Under the pieces are notes generated by a model. That model was given only the letters and a program-made list of their open reading frames with translations. It was not told the origin of the DNA and did not search any database. A stretch of DNA of 63,845 nucleotides from Streptomyces avidinii (GTDB lineage: Bacteria > Actinomycetota > Actinomycetes > Streptomycetales > Streptomycetaceae), in the NCBI RefSeq assembly GCF_014650695.1, contig NZ_BMVL01000004.1:577094-640938 (forward strand). The letters are read 5' to 3'. Both the position numbers and the translations under genes were made by a program. Shown here piece by piece: positions 1 to 9,035 of this stretch. Every line of letters starts with the position of its first letter. Position 1 is the first letter of the stretch.

Positions 1-912
1 TCCCTCTCGGTGAACGGGGAGGGCGGCTTCCGCGACGGCTTCGCGCCGCTGCTCCCCGACACCAGGATCGCGCTGGGTGACCTCGCCGCGCTGGAGCGGG
101 AGCTGAAGCGCGGGGACGTGGCCGCCTTCGTCGTCGAGCCCGTCCAGGGCAAGGGGGTGCTGACCGCACCGCCCGGGTTCCTGCTCGCCGCGCAAGAGAT
201 GCTGCACCGGCGGGGGGCGCTGCTGATCGCGGACGAGGTGCAGACCGGCCTCGGGCGCACCGGCGACTTCTACGCCTACCAGCACGAGCCGGGCGTGGAG
301 CCGGACCTGGTGTGCGTGGCGAAGGCGCTGTCGGGAGGCTACGTGCCGGTCGGCGCCACCCTGGGCAAGGACTGGATCTTCAAGAAGGTCTACTCGTCCA
401 TGGACCGGGTCCTCGTGCACTCCGCCAGCTTCGGCTCGAACGCCCAGGCGATGGCGGCGGGCCTGGCGGTGCTGTCCGTCATGGAGGACGAGGAGGTCGT
501 CGCCAACGCCCGGGCCATGGGCGACCTGCTGCGAGGGCGGCTCGCCGCGCTGGTGGACGAGTACGAGCTGCTGCACGAGGTGCGGGGGCGCGGGCTGATG
601 ATCGGCATCGAGTTCGGCCGGCCGTCCTCGCTGGGCCTGCGCAGCCGGTGGACCATGCTGCAGGCGGCCCGCAAGGGACTCTTCGCACAGATGGTCGTGG
701 TGCCGCTGCTCCAGAAGCACCGGATCCTCACCCAGGTCTCCGGGGACCACCTGGAGGTGATCAAGCTGATCCCGCCGCTGATCGTGGACGAGCGGGACGT
801 GGACCGGTTCGTCGGCGCCTTCCGCGAGGTGATGGACGAGGCGCACGGCGGGTCCGGACTGATCTGGGACTTCGGCAGGACGCTGGTGAAGCAGGCCGTC
901 GCCGCGCGCTGA
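1..912 (+). CDS. Class III PLP-dependent aminotransferase, 5' truncated
   Basis: The reading frame is open from the first base of the window, so the N-terminus lies outside and about 300 C-terminal residues remain. ADEVQTGLGRTG is the cofactor-binding segment of fold-type I class III aminotransferases, and VAKALSGGYVPVGA carries the Schiff-base lysine. These enzymes move an amino group between an omega- or alpha-amino donor and a 2-oxoacid in the cytoplasm. The visible part does not reveal whether the substrate is acetylornithine, a diamine or another amine. The C-terminal tail (IWDFGRTLVKQAVAAR) is somewhat longer than in ArgD-like proteins. It is followed convergently by a phosphatase gene after a 37-bp gap. 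Confidence 0.85.
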   Translation, partial: SLSVNGEGGFRDGFAPLLPDTRIALGDLAALERELKRGDVAAFVVEPVQGKGVLTAPPGFLLAAQEMLHRRGALLIADEVQTGLGRTGDFYAYQHEPGVEPDLVCVAKALSGGYVPVGATLGKDWIFKKVYSSMDRVLVHSASFGSNAQAMAAGLAVLSVMEDEEVVANARAMGDLLRGRLAALVDEYELLHEVRGRGLMIGIEFGRPSSLGLRSRWTMLQAARKGLFAQMVVVPLLQKHRILTQVSGDHLEVIKLIPPLIVDERDVDRFVGAFREVMDEAHGGSGLIWDFGRTLVKQAVAAR

Positions 913-949
913 CGGCCTGCCGTCCCGGCGGGGAACCGGTCCCGCCGCG

Positions 950-1741
950 TCAGACCAGGAGCCGGTCGCGCAGCCGGTCGAGGGTCTCGGGCCGCAGCCC
1001 GAGGCCCTCCGCCAGGTAGCGGTCCACCCCGCCCCAGATCTCGTCGATGGTGTCGAAAGCGGCCACCAGGTACTCGGCGCGGGCGTCGAAGAGCGGTGCG
1101 AGGAGCTCCATCACCTCGGGGGAGCGGGCGCCCGCCGACTCGTCGGTGCGGCGCACGCGGTAGCGGCGGTGCGGGGCGTTCGACTCCAGGTAGTCCGTCA
1201 CGATCGCCTCGCGCTCGACGCCCAGCGCGAGCAGGGTGACGGCGATCGACAGGCCGGCCCGGTCCTTGCCGGCCGCGCAGTGCATGAGCGCGGGGACGCT
1301 GTCCTCGGCGAGGGCGTGCACGACCCGGCCGTGCTCGGCGGTGCGCTGCCGGATGATCCCGCGGTAGGAGTTCGACATCCGGGCCGCCGCCTTGCCGTCG
1401 CCCAGGATCCCGCGCAGCTGGTCGAGGTCGCCGTCGCGGACCAGCCGCCAGAACTCGCGCCCGTCGGCCGGGTCCGAGAGCGGGATGTTGACGTTCCGGA
1501 CGCCGGGCAGTTCGACGTCCGGACCCTCCAGGGCGTGGTCGGCGCCGTTGCGGAAGTCGAAGATGGTGTGGAGGCCGAGCGAGGCCAGGAATTCTGCATC
1601 GCTTTCGGTGGCATGTGCGAGATGTCCGCTTCGGAACAGTCGTCCCGTCATGACCGTTCGTCCGCCAGAAGTCGGCAATCCCCCCACATCGCGGAAATTG
1701 CGCACTCCGGTCAGCTCCGGCTCCTGTATCTGCTGGGTCAA
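950..1741 (-). CDS. Tyrosine-protein phosphatase (PTP-like, CX5R)
   Basis: This gene encodes a 263-residue cytoplasmic phosphatase. MHCAAGKDRAG is the CX5R phosphate-binding loop with the nucleophilic Cys and the Arg. The N-terminal GVRNFRDVGG and LFRSGHL segments are typical of the bacterial tyrosine/serine phosphatase family (Y_phosphatase3). I chose the TTG start at 1741 because GGAGGA lies 6 nt upstream and family homology begins just after it; the longer open frame upstream looks like non-coding extension. The substrate could be a phosphotyrosine protein or a phosphoinositide-like compound. It is transcribed away from the riboswitch-controlled peptidase gene. Confidence 0.85.
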   Translation of the reverse strand: MTQQIQEPELTGVRNFRDVGGLPTSGGRTVMTGRLFRSGHLAHATESDAEFLASLGLHTIFDFRNGADHALEGPDVELPGVRNVNIPLSDPADGREFWRLVRDGDLDQLRGILGDGKAAARMSNSYRGIIRQRTAEHGRVVHALAEDSVPALMHCAAGKDRAGLSIAVTLLALGVEREAIVTDYLESNAPHRRYRVRRTDESAGARSPEVMELLAPLFDARAEYLVAAFDTIDEIWGGVDRYLAEGLGLRPETLDRLRDRLLV

Positions 1742-2032
1742 AGCAACTCCTCCGCCGCGTCCTGGGCCCTGTGTCCGAATTACACTACTTGGCGCCAACT
1801 TGCCATATCCGGAGGCGAGATCGGGCACGTCCCCGTGAGCCAGATCATACGGTGACCGTGAGTGCCTGATCGCTGAAGGCGAATGGCCAAGTCGGGGCGG
1901 CTGTTGGCGGCCGGGAATGGACAGAGGGTGACCGGAATTCCGCCGGTCCCTCATGCCTGTTATTCCGTCAGGGAATTCGCGGCTTGTAGCGCGCGGCCGC
2001 AAGGGATTACCTTCGCGATCGATCCGGGCGGA
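1742..2032. other. Intergenic region between divergent phosphatase and peptidase genes
   Basis: This 291-bp stretch holds no convincing gene. It must contain the promoters of the divergent phosphatase gene and of the riboswitch leader to the right. Part of it is less GC-rich than the flanking genes. No clear -10/-35 pair could be assigned. Confidence 0.4.
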
Positions 2033-2157
2033 ACGCCAAATCCTGCCGCCTCCCGGAAACCGCATCCGACCTATTCGTGCGGCAGGAGCGGGGGAACCAG
2101 GTAAGCCGCCGGCCCGGCGATCTTTTCACCGGGACGGCTCGGGGTGAAGCCGTTCAT
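2033..2157 (+). promoter_or_regulatory. ydaO-type (cyclic di-AMP) riboswitch in the leader of the LysM/M23 peptidase gene
   Basis: The leader shows the conserved blocks of the ydaO motif in the right order. They are AAATCCTGCCGC near 2038, its pairing partner GCGGCAGGA near 2080, then GCGGGGGAACCAGGT, and finally CTCGGGGTGAAGCC just before the end. This riboswitch class binds cyclic di-AMP and in actinomycetes commonly precedes cell-wall hydrolase genes, which fits the gene beginning 78 bp downstream. Ligand binding normally lowers expression. Boundaries are approximate because they were set by eye. Confidence 0.85.
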
Positions 2158-2234
2158 GTCCCGTACATGTACGGCCGGACATCTCCAGTCCGAACCCGAC
2201 AGCTCACCTCGCAGGCGCCGGAGAGGAATTCGTC

Positions 2235-3185
2235 ATGCCTGCAAAGGGTAAGCACCGCCGTCCCAAGTCCCTTTCCCTTTCGCGCGGTTTCGCCGTCGCC
2301 GGAACCGGTGGCGCCGCCCTCGCGCTCCCGCTGATCGGCGCCGCCGGCGCCCACGCGGCCGGCGCTCCGGCCGCCGCTCCCGCGGTGGCCCCCGCGGTCG
2401 CCCCGCAGGTTCCGGTCGCGCCGCAGACGGCGCCCGTCGCCGCCGTGCAGGCCGCTCCTGCCGTCTACACCGTGGTGCCGGGCGACTACCTCTCCAAGAT
2501 CGCCGCGGAGCGCCACCTGTCCGGCGGCTGGGAGCAGCTGTACGCCGACAACCGCGAGGCCGTCGGCAGCAACCCGTCGCTGATCCACCCGGGCCTGAAG
2601 CTGCACCTCGGCGGTCCGGGCGAGGCGGCTGCGGCCCCGGCTGCTCCCGAGGCCGACGCGAAGCCGGCCCGGCAGGCCGCGCCGAAGTCCGAGCGCAAGC
2701 AGGCCGGTAAGGCCGCCCCGGTGCAGCGGGAAGCCGCCGCCGAGGCTCCTGCCGAGGCCCCCGCCGCACCGCAGTCGGCCGCCGGCTTCGTGGCCCCCGT
2801 CAGTGGCGGGATCTCCACCCAGTACAAGGTCGCGGGCAGCATGTGGTCCTCCGGCTACCACACCGGCGTCGACTTCATCGCCAGCTCCGGCACCAGCGTC
2901 AAGGCCGTCGGCGCGGGCACCGTGGTCTCCGCCGGCTGGAGCGGCTCGTACGGCAACGAGGTCGTCATCCGCCACGCGGACGGCAAGTACTCCCAGTACG
3001 CCCACCTCTCCCAGCTCTCCGTCTCCTCCGGCCAGAGCGTCACCGCCGGGCAGAGCATCGGCCTCTCCGGCTCCACCGGCAATTCGACCGGTCCGCACCT
3101 GCACTTCGAGATCCGCACGAGCCCGTCCTACGGCTCGGACCTGGACCCGATCGCGTACCTCCGCTCGAAGGGCGCGAGCCTCTGA
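2235..3185 (+). CDS. Secreted LysM domain / M23 metallopeptidase
   Basis: This is a 316-residue exported cell-wall hydrolase. A basic start followed by a hydrophobic Ala-rich segment ending near AHA forms a signal peptide (about residues 1-42). A single LysM domain (YTVVPGDYLSKIAAERHL onward, about 75-125) should bind peptidoglycan. An Ala/Pro/Lys linker leads to a C-terminal M23 domain with HTGVDF and GPHLHFEI, which contribute the zinc ligands and catalytic His. M23 enzymes cut peptide cross-links in peptidoglycan. The ATG at 2235 has GGAGAGGAA upstream. The preceding ydaO riboswitch implies control by cyclic di-AMP, tying wall remodelling to growth or spore germination. Confidence 0.92.
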   Translation: MPAKGKHRRPKSLSLSRGFAVAGTGGAALALPLIGAAGAHAAGAPAAAPAVAPAVAPQVPVAPQTAPVAAVQAAPAVYTVVPGDYLSKIAAERHLSGGWEQLYADNREAVGSNPSLIHPGLKLHLGGPGEAAAAPAAPEADAKPARQAAPKSERKQAGKAAPVQREAAAEAPAEAPAAPQSAAGFVAPVSGGISTQYKVAGSMWSSGYHTGVDFIASSGTSVKAVGAGTVVSAGWSGSYGNEVVIRHADGKYSQYAHLSQLSVSSGQSVTAGQSIGLSGSTGNSTGPHLHFEIRTSPSYGSDLDPIAYLRSKGASL

Positions 3186-3213
3186 CGGCACCCGCCGTCG
3201 GATCATCGACGCG

Positions 3214-3250
3214 CGTGAGGCCGGGACCCGAGGGGGGTCCCGGCCTCACG
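3214..3250 (+). terminator. Strong stem-loop terminator after the peptidase gene
   Basis: Two perfectly complementary 16-nt arms (CGTGAGGCCGGGACCC and its complement) flank a 5-nt loop and are followed by a T-rich stretch (TGTACTTATTCC). It lies 28 nt after the peptidase stop codon and isolates that gene from the GDSL hydrolase gene. Confidence 0.8.
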
Positions 3251-3348
3251 TGTACTTATTCCTTATCCCGTGCGTGGTATAGATCACGGTCCGTCAACCC
3301 CTCATTACGTTGGCGTAGGTTGGTTACGGGAGTGAAGTATGGGTTCCC

Positions 3349-4134
3349 GTGGCAGCGACGACGACGAAACTCAAGACCATCGGCTCGTACGCGGCGATCG
3401 GGGACAGCTTCACCGAAGGCGTGGGGGACCCGGGACCCGGGGATTCTTATCTCGGCTGGGCGGACCGGCTCGCCGTGCTCCTGGCCGATCAGCGCGAAGA
3501 GCACGACTTCCGGTATGCGAATCTGGCGGTGCGGGGGAAGCTCCTCGACCAGATCGTAGGCGACCAACTCCCGCGGGCCAAGGCCCTCGCGCCGGACCTC
3601 GTGACCTTCTGCGCGGGCGGCAACGACATCATCCGGCCCGGGACCGACCCGGACGACGTGGCCGAGCGCTTCGAGGCGGCCGTGGCCGACCTCACCGGGG
3701 CCGTCGGCCAGGTCATGATCACCACGGGCTTCGACACCCGCGGCGTCCCGGTGCTCAAGCACTTGCGCGGGAAGGTCGCGACGTACAGCGCGCACGTCCG
3801 TGCCATCGCCGACCGCTACGACTGCCCGGTGCTCGACCTCTGGTCGCTGAAGTCCGTACAGGACCGGCGGGCCTGGGACACGGACCGGCTGCACCTCTCG
3901 CCCGAGGGCCACACGCGGGTCGCGCTGCGCGCCGCGCAGGTGCTCGGCCTGGAGGTGCCGGCCGACCCGGACCAGCCGTGGCCCCCGCAGCGGCCGCGCG
4001 GCTCGGTGGACGTGACCCGGGACAACATCCAGTGGGCCCGCGACCACCTCGTGCCGTGGATCGGCCGACGGCTGCGCGGGGAGTCCTCCGGGGACCACGT
4101 GGAGGCCAAGCGGCCGGACCTGCTGCCGCTGTAG
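3349..4134 (+). CDS. SGNH/GDSL hydrolase
   Basis: This 261-residue esterase or lipase-like protein carries block I as AAIGDSFTEG with the catalytic Ser, a GGND block with Gly and Asn of the oxyanion hole, and DRLHLSPEGH near the end supplying Asp and His. There is no signal peptide, so it should be cytoplasmic. The start is taken as GTG 3349, which places the Ser block about 15 residues in, as usual for the family; no strong ribosome-binding site is visible and the start could shift slightly. The substrate is unknown. It stands alone between two terminator-like gaps. Confidence 0.88.
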   Translation: MAATTTKLKTIGSYAAIGDSFTEGVGDPGPGDSYLGWADRLAVLLADQREEHDFRYANLAVRGKLLDQIVGDQLPRAKALAPDLVTFCAGGNDIIRPGTDPDDVAERFEAAVADLTGAVGQVMITTGFDTRGVPVLKHLRGKVATYSAHVRAIADRYDCPVLDLWSLKSVQDRRAWDTDRLHLSPEGHTRVALRAAQVLGLEVPADPDQPWPPQRPRGSVDVTRDNIQWARDHLVPWIGRRLRGESSGDHVEAKRPDLLPL

Positions 4135-4233
4135 CAGGGTCGGGGGGCCGCAAGCGGAATCCTTCGGGGTCGGCGTGCGTTGGGATGGTCGTAGCTCGAC
4201 GACCGTCCTGACCCCATCCTCCCTGGAGGCGCT

Positions 4234-5475
4234 TTGACCGGCTCCCGTCCCTTGCGTCCGCGGCTGCGTGCCCTGCGGCCCAAAGCCTTCGGTGCGGACC
4301 CGTCCGGTGCCCGGCTGGAGCGGATCCGCCGCTCGCCGAACTTCGCCGACGGCGTCTTCCAGAACCCGGTCGGGGCCCGGAACAGGCCCTCGGGCTCGAT
4401 GACGGAGTTCGCCAAGATCTACTTCCAGCGGGAGCAGCGGGTCAGGCGCAGCCCCGCCGCGCCGATCCCGGTTCATCCGACGACCCTCGCGGACCTGGCG
4501 AAGCCGCCCGCGACCGGCCTGCGGCTGACCTGGATGGGGCACTCCAGCGTGCTCGCGGAGATCGACGGGCGGCGGGTGCTGTTCGACCCGGTCTGGGGCG
4601 AGCGGTGCTCCCCCTTCCCCTTCGCCGGCCCCAAGCGACTGCACCCGGTGCCGGTCCCGCTGGCCGCGCTGGGCCCGGTCGACGTCGTGGTCATCTCGCA
4701 CGACCACTACGACCACCTCGACCTGCCGACGATCAAGGAGCTGGCCGGTACGGACACCATCTTCGCCGTTCCGCTCGGTGTCGGCGCGCACCTGGAGCGC
4801 TGGGGCGTACCGGCCGACCGGCTGCACGAGCTGGACTGGAACGAGAGCACCGAGATCGCCGGGCTCTCCCTCACGGCGACCCCCGCCCGACACTTCTGCG
4901 GCCGCGGCCTGCGCAACCAGCAGCACACCCTGTGGGCGTCCTGGGTCGTCGCGGGCGACGAGCACCGGATCTACCACAGCGGTGACACCGGCTACTTCCC
5001 CGGATTCAAGGAGATCGGCGCCGAGCACGGGCCCTTCGACGCCACGATGATCCAGATCGGCGCCTACTCGGAGTACTGGCCCGACATCCACATGACGCCC
5101 GAGGAGGGCATGCGCGCCCACCTCGACCTGCAGGGGGGTACCCCGCAGGGCACGATGCTGCCGATCCACTGGGGCACCTTCAACCTGGCCCTGCACCCGT
5201 GGGACGAGCCGGGCGAGGGCACGCTGACCGCGGCCGAGGGTGCGGGGGCGGCCGTCGCGCTGCCGATCCCGGGCCAGCCGTTCGAGCCCGGCGCCTCCGG
5301 CGCCCCGCACACGCCGTGGTGGCGGCCCTTCGTCGCCGGGGCGGCGACGGGCGGGCGGATCGACGGTCCGTCGTCCGTGCCCCCGCTGGGCGCCGGGGCA
5401 GTGGCGGGGACGGCAGCGCGCGTGGGGTCCGCGGCAGCCGGCGGTCAGGAGAAGCCGGAGTCCGTCGGGTCGTAG
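4234..5475 (+). CDS. Metallo-beta-lactamase-fold hydrolase (NAPE-PLD/UlaG-like)
   Basis: This 413-residue protein carries the zinc signature HDHYDHLD plus RHFCGRG, HSGDTGY and a late HWGTF histidine, the pattern of the MBL superfamily branch that contains N-acyl-phosphatidylethanolamine phospholipase D and UlaG. The TTG start at 4234 is preceded by GGAGG at the proper distance. The first 60 residues (RLRALRPKAFGADPSG) and the last 60 or so, rich in Gly/Ala, extend beyond the catalytic core. A phosphodiesterase or lactonase activity is likely, but the substrate cannot be inferred. Confidence 0.85.
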   Translation: MTGSRPLRPRLRALRPKAFGADPSGARLERIRRSPNFADGVFQNPVGARNRPSGSMTEFAKIYFQREQRVRRSPAAPIPVHPTTLADLAKPPATGLRLTWMGHSSVLAEIDGRRVLFDPVWGERCSPFPFAGPKRLHPVPVPLAALGPVDVVVISHDHYDHLDLPTIKELAGTDTIFAVPLGVGAHLERWGVPADRLHELDWNESTEIAGLSLTATPARHFCGRGLRNQQHTLWASWVVAGDEHRIYHSGDTGYFPGFKEIGAEHGPFDATMIQIGAYSEYWPDIHMTPEEGMRAHLDLQGGTPQGTMLPIHWGTFNLALHPWDEPGEGTLTAAEGAGAAVALPIPGQPFEPGASGAPHTPWWRPFVAGAATGGRIDGPSSVPPLGAGAVAGTAARVGSAAAGGQEKPESVGS

Positions 5476-5769
5476 CGCACCACGCGGACAGAGACTGCGG
5501 CCGCCCCGGCACATCGGGGCGGCCCGGGGCCGGCGTCGTCCGGACCGGCTTCCGTCCGGCTGCCGAGGGGCGGCGCCGGGGCGGTCCACAGGGCCCGACC
5601 GGCGCATTCGGGCGGCTGTACGAGCGCTCCACCGGGAGCGGGAAGCACCCCCACGAAGTTCGCAAACTGGTACTCCCGGGCGTGGCGGAGGGGTCTAGCG
5701 TGGGTATTCGGTGATCAACACCGGGCCCCGGGAACGCTGGGGGCCGGGCCCCACGTACCGAGGACCCAC

Positions 5770-7542
5770 ATGTCCGGACTCCGCGCCGCCCGCCATGCCA
5801 CGTCGAGACTCGCCGTCACCGGTCCCGGCCGGCAGATACGCCCCCAGCTGGTGCGCGCCGCCGTACTGCCCACGCTCGCCGCCGGGCTCAGCGGCGCCGC
5901 CGCGGTGATCTTCACCCTCCAGCTCGGCGGGGGAGCGGGCGAGCGCGACGCCCGGCTGTGGCCCGTGCTCACCGGCTGCGCCCTCCTTGTGATCGGCGCC
6001 CTCGCGGCCGCCCTCCTCGGGGCGCAGCGCGCCGCCAAGGCCGTACGGGACCGGTGCGAGGCGCTGCGCCGCTCCAGCGTGCGCGGCCGTCACGAGCTGC
6101 GCACGGCCGCCGATCGGCTGGACCGGGGCGAGACCCCGGCCCGCCCCGTGCGCGGTGGCCCGAGCTCCCCGGCGCCCGGCGGGGACCCGGCCGGCCTGGA
6201 CGAGTTCTGGCTGCTCTCCCAGGAGCTGCGCAGTGCCCGCGAACAGGCGCACACCACCCTGCTGCGGCTGGCCGGACCGGCCACCCCGTCCGACAGCGAG
6301 CGCAAGGTCGAGGTCTTCGTCAACCTCGCGCGGCGCCTCCAGTCCCTCGTGCACCGCGAGATCTCGCTGCTGGACGAGCTGGAGGACACGGTCGAGGACC
6401 CGGACCTGCTCAAGGAGCTCTTCCACGTCGACCACCTCGCCACCCGCATCCGCCGCCACGCAGAGAACCTCGCCGTACTGGGCGGCGCCGCCTCCCGGCG
6501 CCAGTGGACCCGGCCCATCGATCTGAGCGAGGTGCTCCGCTCCTCGGTCGCGGAGGTCGAGCAGTACACCCGGGTCAAGGTCGTGCCCCCGGCCGGCGGC
6601 AGCGTCCGCGGGCATGCCGTCGCGGACGTGGTGCACCTGCTGGCCGAGCTCGTCGAGAACGCCACCGTGTTCTCCGCCCCCGACACGGACGTGGTGCTGC
6701 GCGCCGAGCGGGTCACCGCCGGGATCGCCGTCGAGGTGGAGGACCGGGGGCTCGGCATGCCGGCCGAGGAACAGCACCGGATGAACTCCCTGCTGGGCGA
6801 CCCCGACCAGGTCAGCGTCCGGAGCCTGCTGGCGGACGGACGGATCGGCCTTTTCGTCGTGTCGGCACTGGCCCGCCGGCACGGGATCGCCGTCGAGCTC
6901 AAGTCCAACATCTACGGCGGTGTGCTCGCCGTGCTGGTGCTGCCGCAGGAGCTGCTGGGAGCCGAAGTGCCTTCCGCGGCCGACGCGGCGGGGGGCTCAC
7001 GGGCCACCTCGTGGGGGACCGGGCAGGGGGCGGCGGCCGCGCCGCTGGAGCCGGTCCGGATGGACCTGCCGGGGCCCGGGCCGCGGCCCGCGCGCGCACC
7101 CGTACCCGTACCGGTGATCGTCGCGGAACCGGCGTCCCCGCCCGCGCCGCGGCCCGGTACGACGGTCGGGCCCGTGCCCTCCCCCCGGACCGGTGCCGAT
7201 CCCGCGTTCGGCCCTCCGTCCGATCCGCCGCCCGGTGCCGGGGCGATGGCCTGGTCGGCGCCCGCCACGGCCCCCCGGGGCGGCCCCGTGCCGGGTCCGG
7301 CCACCGGGGCGGTGGCCTGGTCGGCCCCGGAGCCCTCGGCCCCTTCCGCACCCGGCGGGCCCGACACGGGCGACCGGCCGCTGCTGCCCCGGCGCCGCGC
7401 CCAGGAGCACCTCGCGCCCCAGCTGCGCGAGGCCCCCGCTCCCCGGCGGGCCGCGGACTCCGAGCAACCCGTCCACGACCCGGGCCTGATGGCCGCGTTC
7501 CAACGCGGCTTCGGCCTCGCCCAGTCGGAGAACCAGGCATGA
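5770..7542 (+). CDS. cvnA: Conservon sensor-kinase-like ATPase CvnA
   Basis: This is the 590-residue first gene of a conservon. Two hydrophobic segments near the N-terminus (LPTLAAGLSGAAAVIFTLQL and WPVLTGCALLVIGALAAALL) anchor it in the membrane. A helical region follows, then a GHKL ATPase domain with N box ELVENATVFS, G1 DRGLGMP and G2 GRIGLFVVSALARR. The last 200 residues are a low-complexity Pro/Ala/Gly tail. No classical phospho-acceptor His box with a partner regulator is seen. In conservons this protein is thought to sit in a membrane complex with CvnB, CvnC and the GTPase CvnD, somewhat like a eukaryotic G-protein receptor. ATG 5770 follows a 294-bp gap without other genes. Confidence 0.92.
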   Translation: MSGLRAARHATSRLAVTGPGRQIRPQLVRAAVLPTLAAGLSGAAAVIFTLQLGGGAGERDARLWPVLTGCALLVIGALAAALLGAQRAAKAVRDRCEALRRSSVRGRHELRTAADRLDRGETPARPVRGGPSSPAPGGDPAGLDEFWLLSQELRSAREQAHTTLLRLAGPATPSDSERKVEVFVNLARRLQSLVHREISLLDELEDTVEDPDLLKELFHVDHLATRIRRHAENLAVLGGAASRRQWTRPIDLSEVLRSSVAEVEQYTRVKVVPPAGGSVRGHAVADVVHLLAELVENATVFSAPDTDVVLRAERVTAGIAVEVEDRGLGMPAEEQHRMNSLLGDPDQVSVRSLLADGRIGLFVVSALARRHGIAVELKSNIYGGVLAVLVLPQELLGAEVPSAADAAGGSRATSWGTGQGAAAAPLEPVRMDLPGPGPRPARAPVPVPVIVAEPASPPAPRPGTTVGPVPSPRTGADPAFGPPSDPPPGAGAMAWSAPATAPRGGPVPGPATGAVAWSAPEPSAPSAPGGPDTGDRPLLPRRRAQEHLAPQLREAPAPRRAADSEQPVHDPGLMAAFQRGFGLAQSENQA

Positions 7543-7580
7543 CCCCGACCCCTCATCCCCTCAGCAAGGAGCGCACCCCC

Positions 7581-8015
7581 ATGGGCGGCGAAGTGGCGAC
7601 GAAGACCGGCAGCCGGCTCTCGGATCTCGACTGGCTGCTCAGCGGCCTGGTGCAACGCGTGCCGTACACGCGCAGCGCCGTACTCCTCACCGCCGACGGG
7701 CTCGTGACCTGCGTGCACGGTCTGGACGCCGACAGCGCCGACCATATGGCGGCCCTCGCGTCGGGGCTCTACTCGCTCGGCCGCAGCGCGGGCTCCCGCT
7801 TTGCGGCCGGGGCCGACGTGCGGCAGGTCGTGGTCGAACTGGACACCGCGCTCGTCTTCGTCTGCGCCGCCGGATCCGGGACCTGCCTGGCGGTCCTCGC
7901 CGACCGGGAGGCCGACGCCGGGGTGCTCGGCTACGAGATGGCGATGCTGGTCAAGAGCGTCCGTCCGTACCTCGCGGCCCCGCCGCGCCGGCCCGTCGCC
8001 GACGTGGAGCGATGA
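7581..8015 (+). CDS. cvnB: Roadblock/LC7-domain conservon protein CvnB
   Basis: This 144-residue protein consists of one Roadblock/LC7 fold (LDWLLSGLVQRVPYTRSAVLL to the end). Such proteins act as regulators, often GAP-like, of small GTPases and dimerise. The ATG at 7581 has AAGGAG 9 nt upstream. An upstream ATG at 7539, overlapping the cvnA stop, is also in frame but lacks a good ribosome-binding site. It is the second gene of the four-gene conservon. Confidence 0.92.
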   Translation: MGGEVATKTGSRLSDLDWLLSGLVQRVPYTRSAVLLTADGLVTCVHGLDADSADHMAALASGLYSLGRSAGSRFAAGADVRQVVVELDTALVFVCAAGSGTCLAVLADREADAGVLGYEMAMLVKSVRPYLAAPPRRPVADVER

Positions 8016-8425
8016 GGGTCCGCGGGACGGGGGCGTACGCGAAGGGGCGGGACACGCCGTGGCTCGACGACTCTGCGGGCCGGGTGATGCGCCCGTACAC
8101 CGCCAGCGGGGGGCGGACCAGACCGGGCGTCGCGCTCGACCTGCTCTCGCTGGTGACGGCGACCGGGGTGCGGCCGCGCGTCCCGCTCGGCGCGGAGCAC
8201 ACCCTTGCGCTGCGGATCTGCGCAGGCTCCGCGACCGTCACCGTCGCCGAGGTGGCCGGGCAGCTGAGGCTGCCGGCCGTGGTGGTGAAGGTGCTGCTGT
8301 CCGACCTGATGGAACACGGGGCCCTGATGGCTCAGGCGCCGCGGTTCCCGGGCGGCGGCTCGTTCGCCGCCGATGACCGGTCCCTGCTCCTGGCGGTGCT
8401 CGATGGCCTGCGCAAACGACTGTGA
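8012..8425 (+). CDS. cvnC: DUF742 conservon protein CvnC
   Basis: This 137-residue protein has the DUF742 pattern, with DSAGRVMRPYTASGGRTRPG followed by a winged-helix-like segment (VTVAEVAGQLRLPAVVVKVLLSDLMEHGAL). Its ATG overlaps the cvnB stop codon (ATGA), indicating translational coupling. It is the third conservon component, expected to be soluble and to bind CvnA and CvnD. Confidence 0.92.
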   Translation: MRVRGTGAYAKGRDTPWLDDSAGRVMRPYTASGGRTRPGVALDLLSLVTATGVRPRVPLGAEHTLALRICAGSATVTVAEVAGQLRLPAVVVKVLLSDLMEHGALMAQAPRFPGGGSFAADDRSLLLAVLDGLRKRL

Positions 8426-9035
8426 CGCCCCCGCTCCCGTGCCCCCGTCCGCCCCCGCGCCCGCCCCCGGATCCTCGCCCGTGACGCTGAAGATCCTGGT
8501 CGCGGGCGGTTTCGGGGCGGGCAAGACCACCTTCGTGGGCGCGGTGAGCGAGATCGAACCGCTCTGTACGGAGGAACTGATCGGCGGCCTCGGAGCGAGC
8601 GCCGACCCGCTGCACGGAGTCGAGGAGAAAACCACGACGACCGTCGCGCTCGACTTCGGCCGGATCACCCTCGACGAGCGCCACGTGCTCTACCTCTTCG
8701 GCACGCCCGGACAGCACCGCTTCTGGTTCCTCTGGGAGGAGCTGTGCAGGGGGGCGCTCGGGGCGGTGGTGCTCGCCGACACCCGCCGCCTGGCCGACTG
8801 CTTCCCCGCCGTGGACTTCTTCGAGCGGCGCGGCATCGGCTTCATCGTCGCCGTCAACGAGTTCGACGGCGGTCACCGTTACGCGCCCGACGAGGTCCGC
8901 GAGGCGGTCGGGATCGGGCCCGAGGTGCCGGTCGTACGGTGCGACGCGCGCCTGACCAGTTCCGGGACGGGGGCGCTGGCCGCCCTCGTCCGTCATCTGT
9001 TGTGCATGTCTTCGGAGTCGGGGGAACCGTTATGA
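8403..9035 (+). CDS. cvnD: Conservon small GTPase-like protein CvnD
   Basis: This 210-residue P-loop GTPase has G1 AGGFGAGKTTF (about residues 33-43), a G3-region YLFGTPGQHRFW where the usual DTAGQ is replaced by GTPGQ, and NEFD as the G4-like element. The chosen ATG at 8403 overlaps the end of cvnC by 23 bp and gives the short Cys-containing N-terminus (MACANDCD) common in CvnD proteins. It is the signalling switch of the conservon. Confidence 0.9.
   Translation: MACANDCDAPAPVPPSAPAPAPGSSPVTLKILVAGGFGAGKTTFVGAVSEIEPLCTEELIGGLGASADPLHGVEEKTTTTVALDFGRITLDERHVLYLFGTPGQHRFWFLWEELCRGALGAVVLADTRRLADCFPAVDFFERRGIGFIVAVNEFDGGHRYAPDEVREAVGIGPEVPVVRCDARLTSSGTGALAALVRHLLCMSSESGEPL

Noticed and set aside
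3256..5607. 783-codon open frame on the minus strand
   Set aside because: It is antisense to the GDSL and metallo-hydrolase genes. The Arg/Gly/Pro-rich composition with no motif is the usual shadow of a GC-rich gene.
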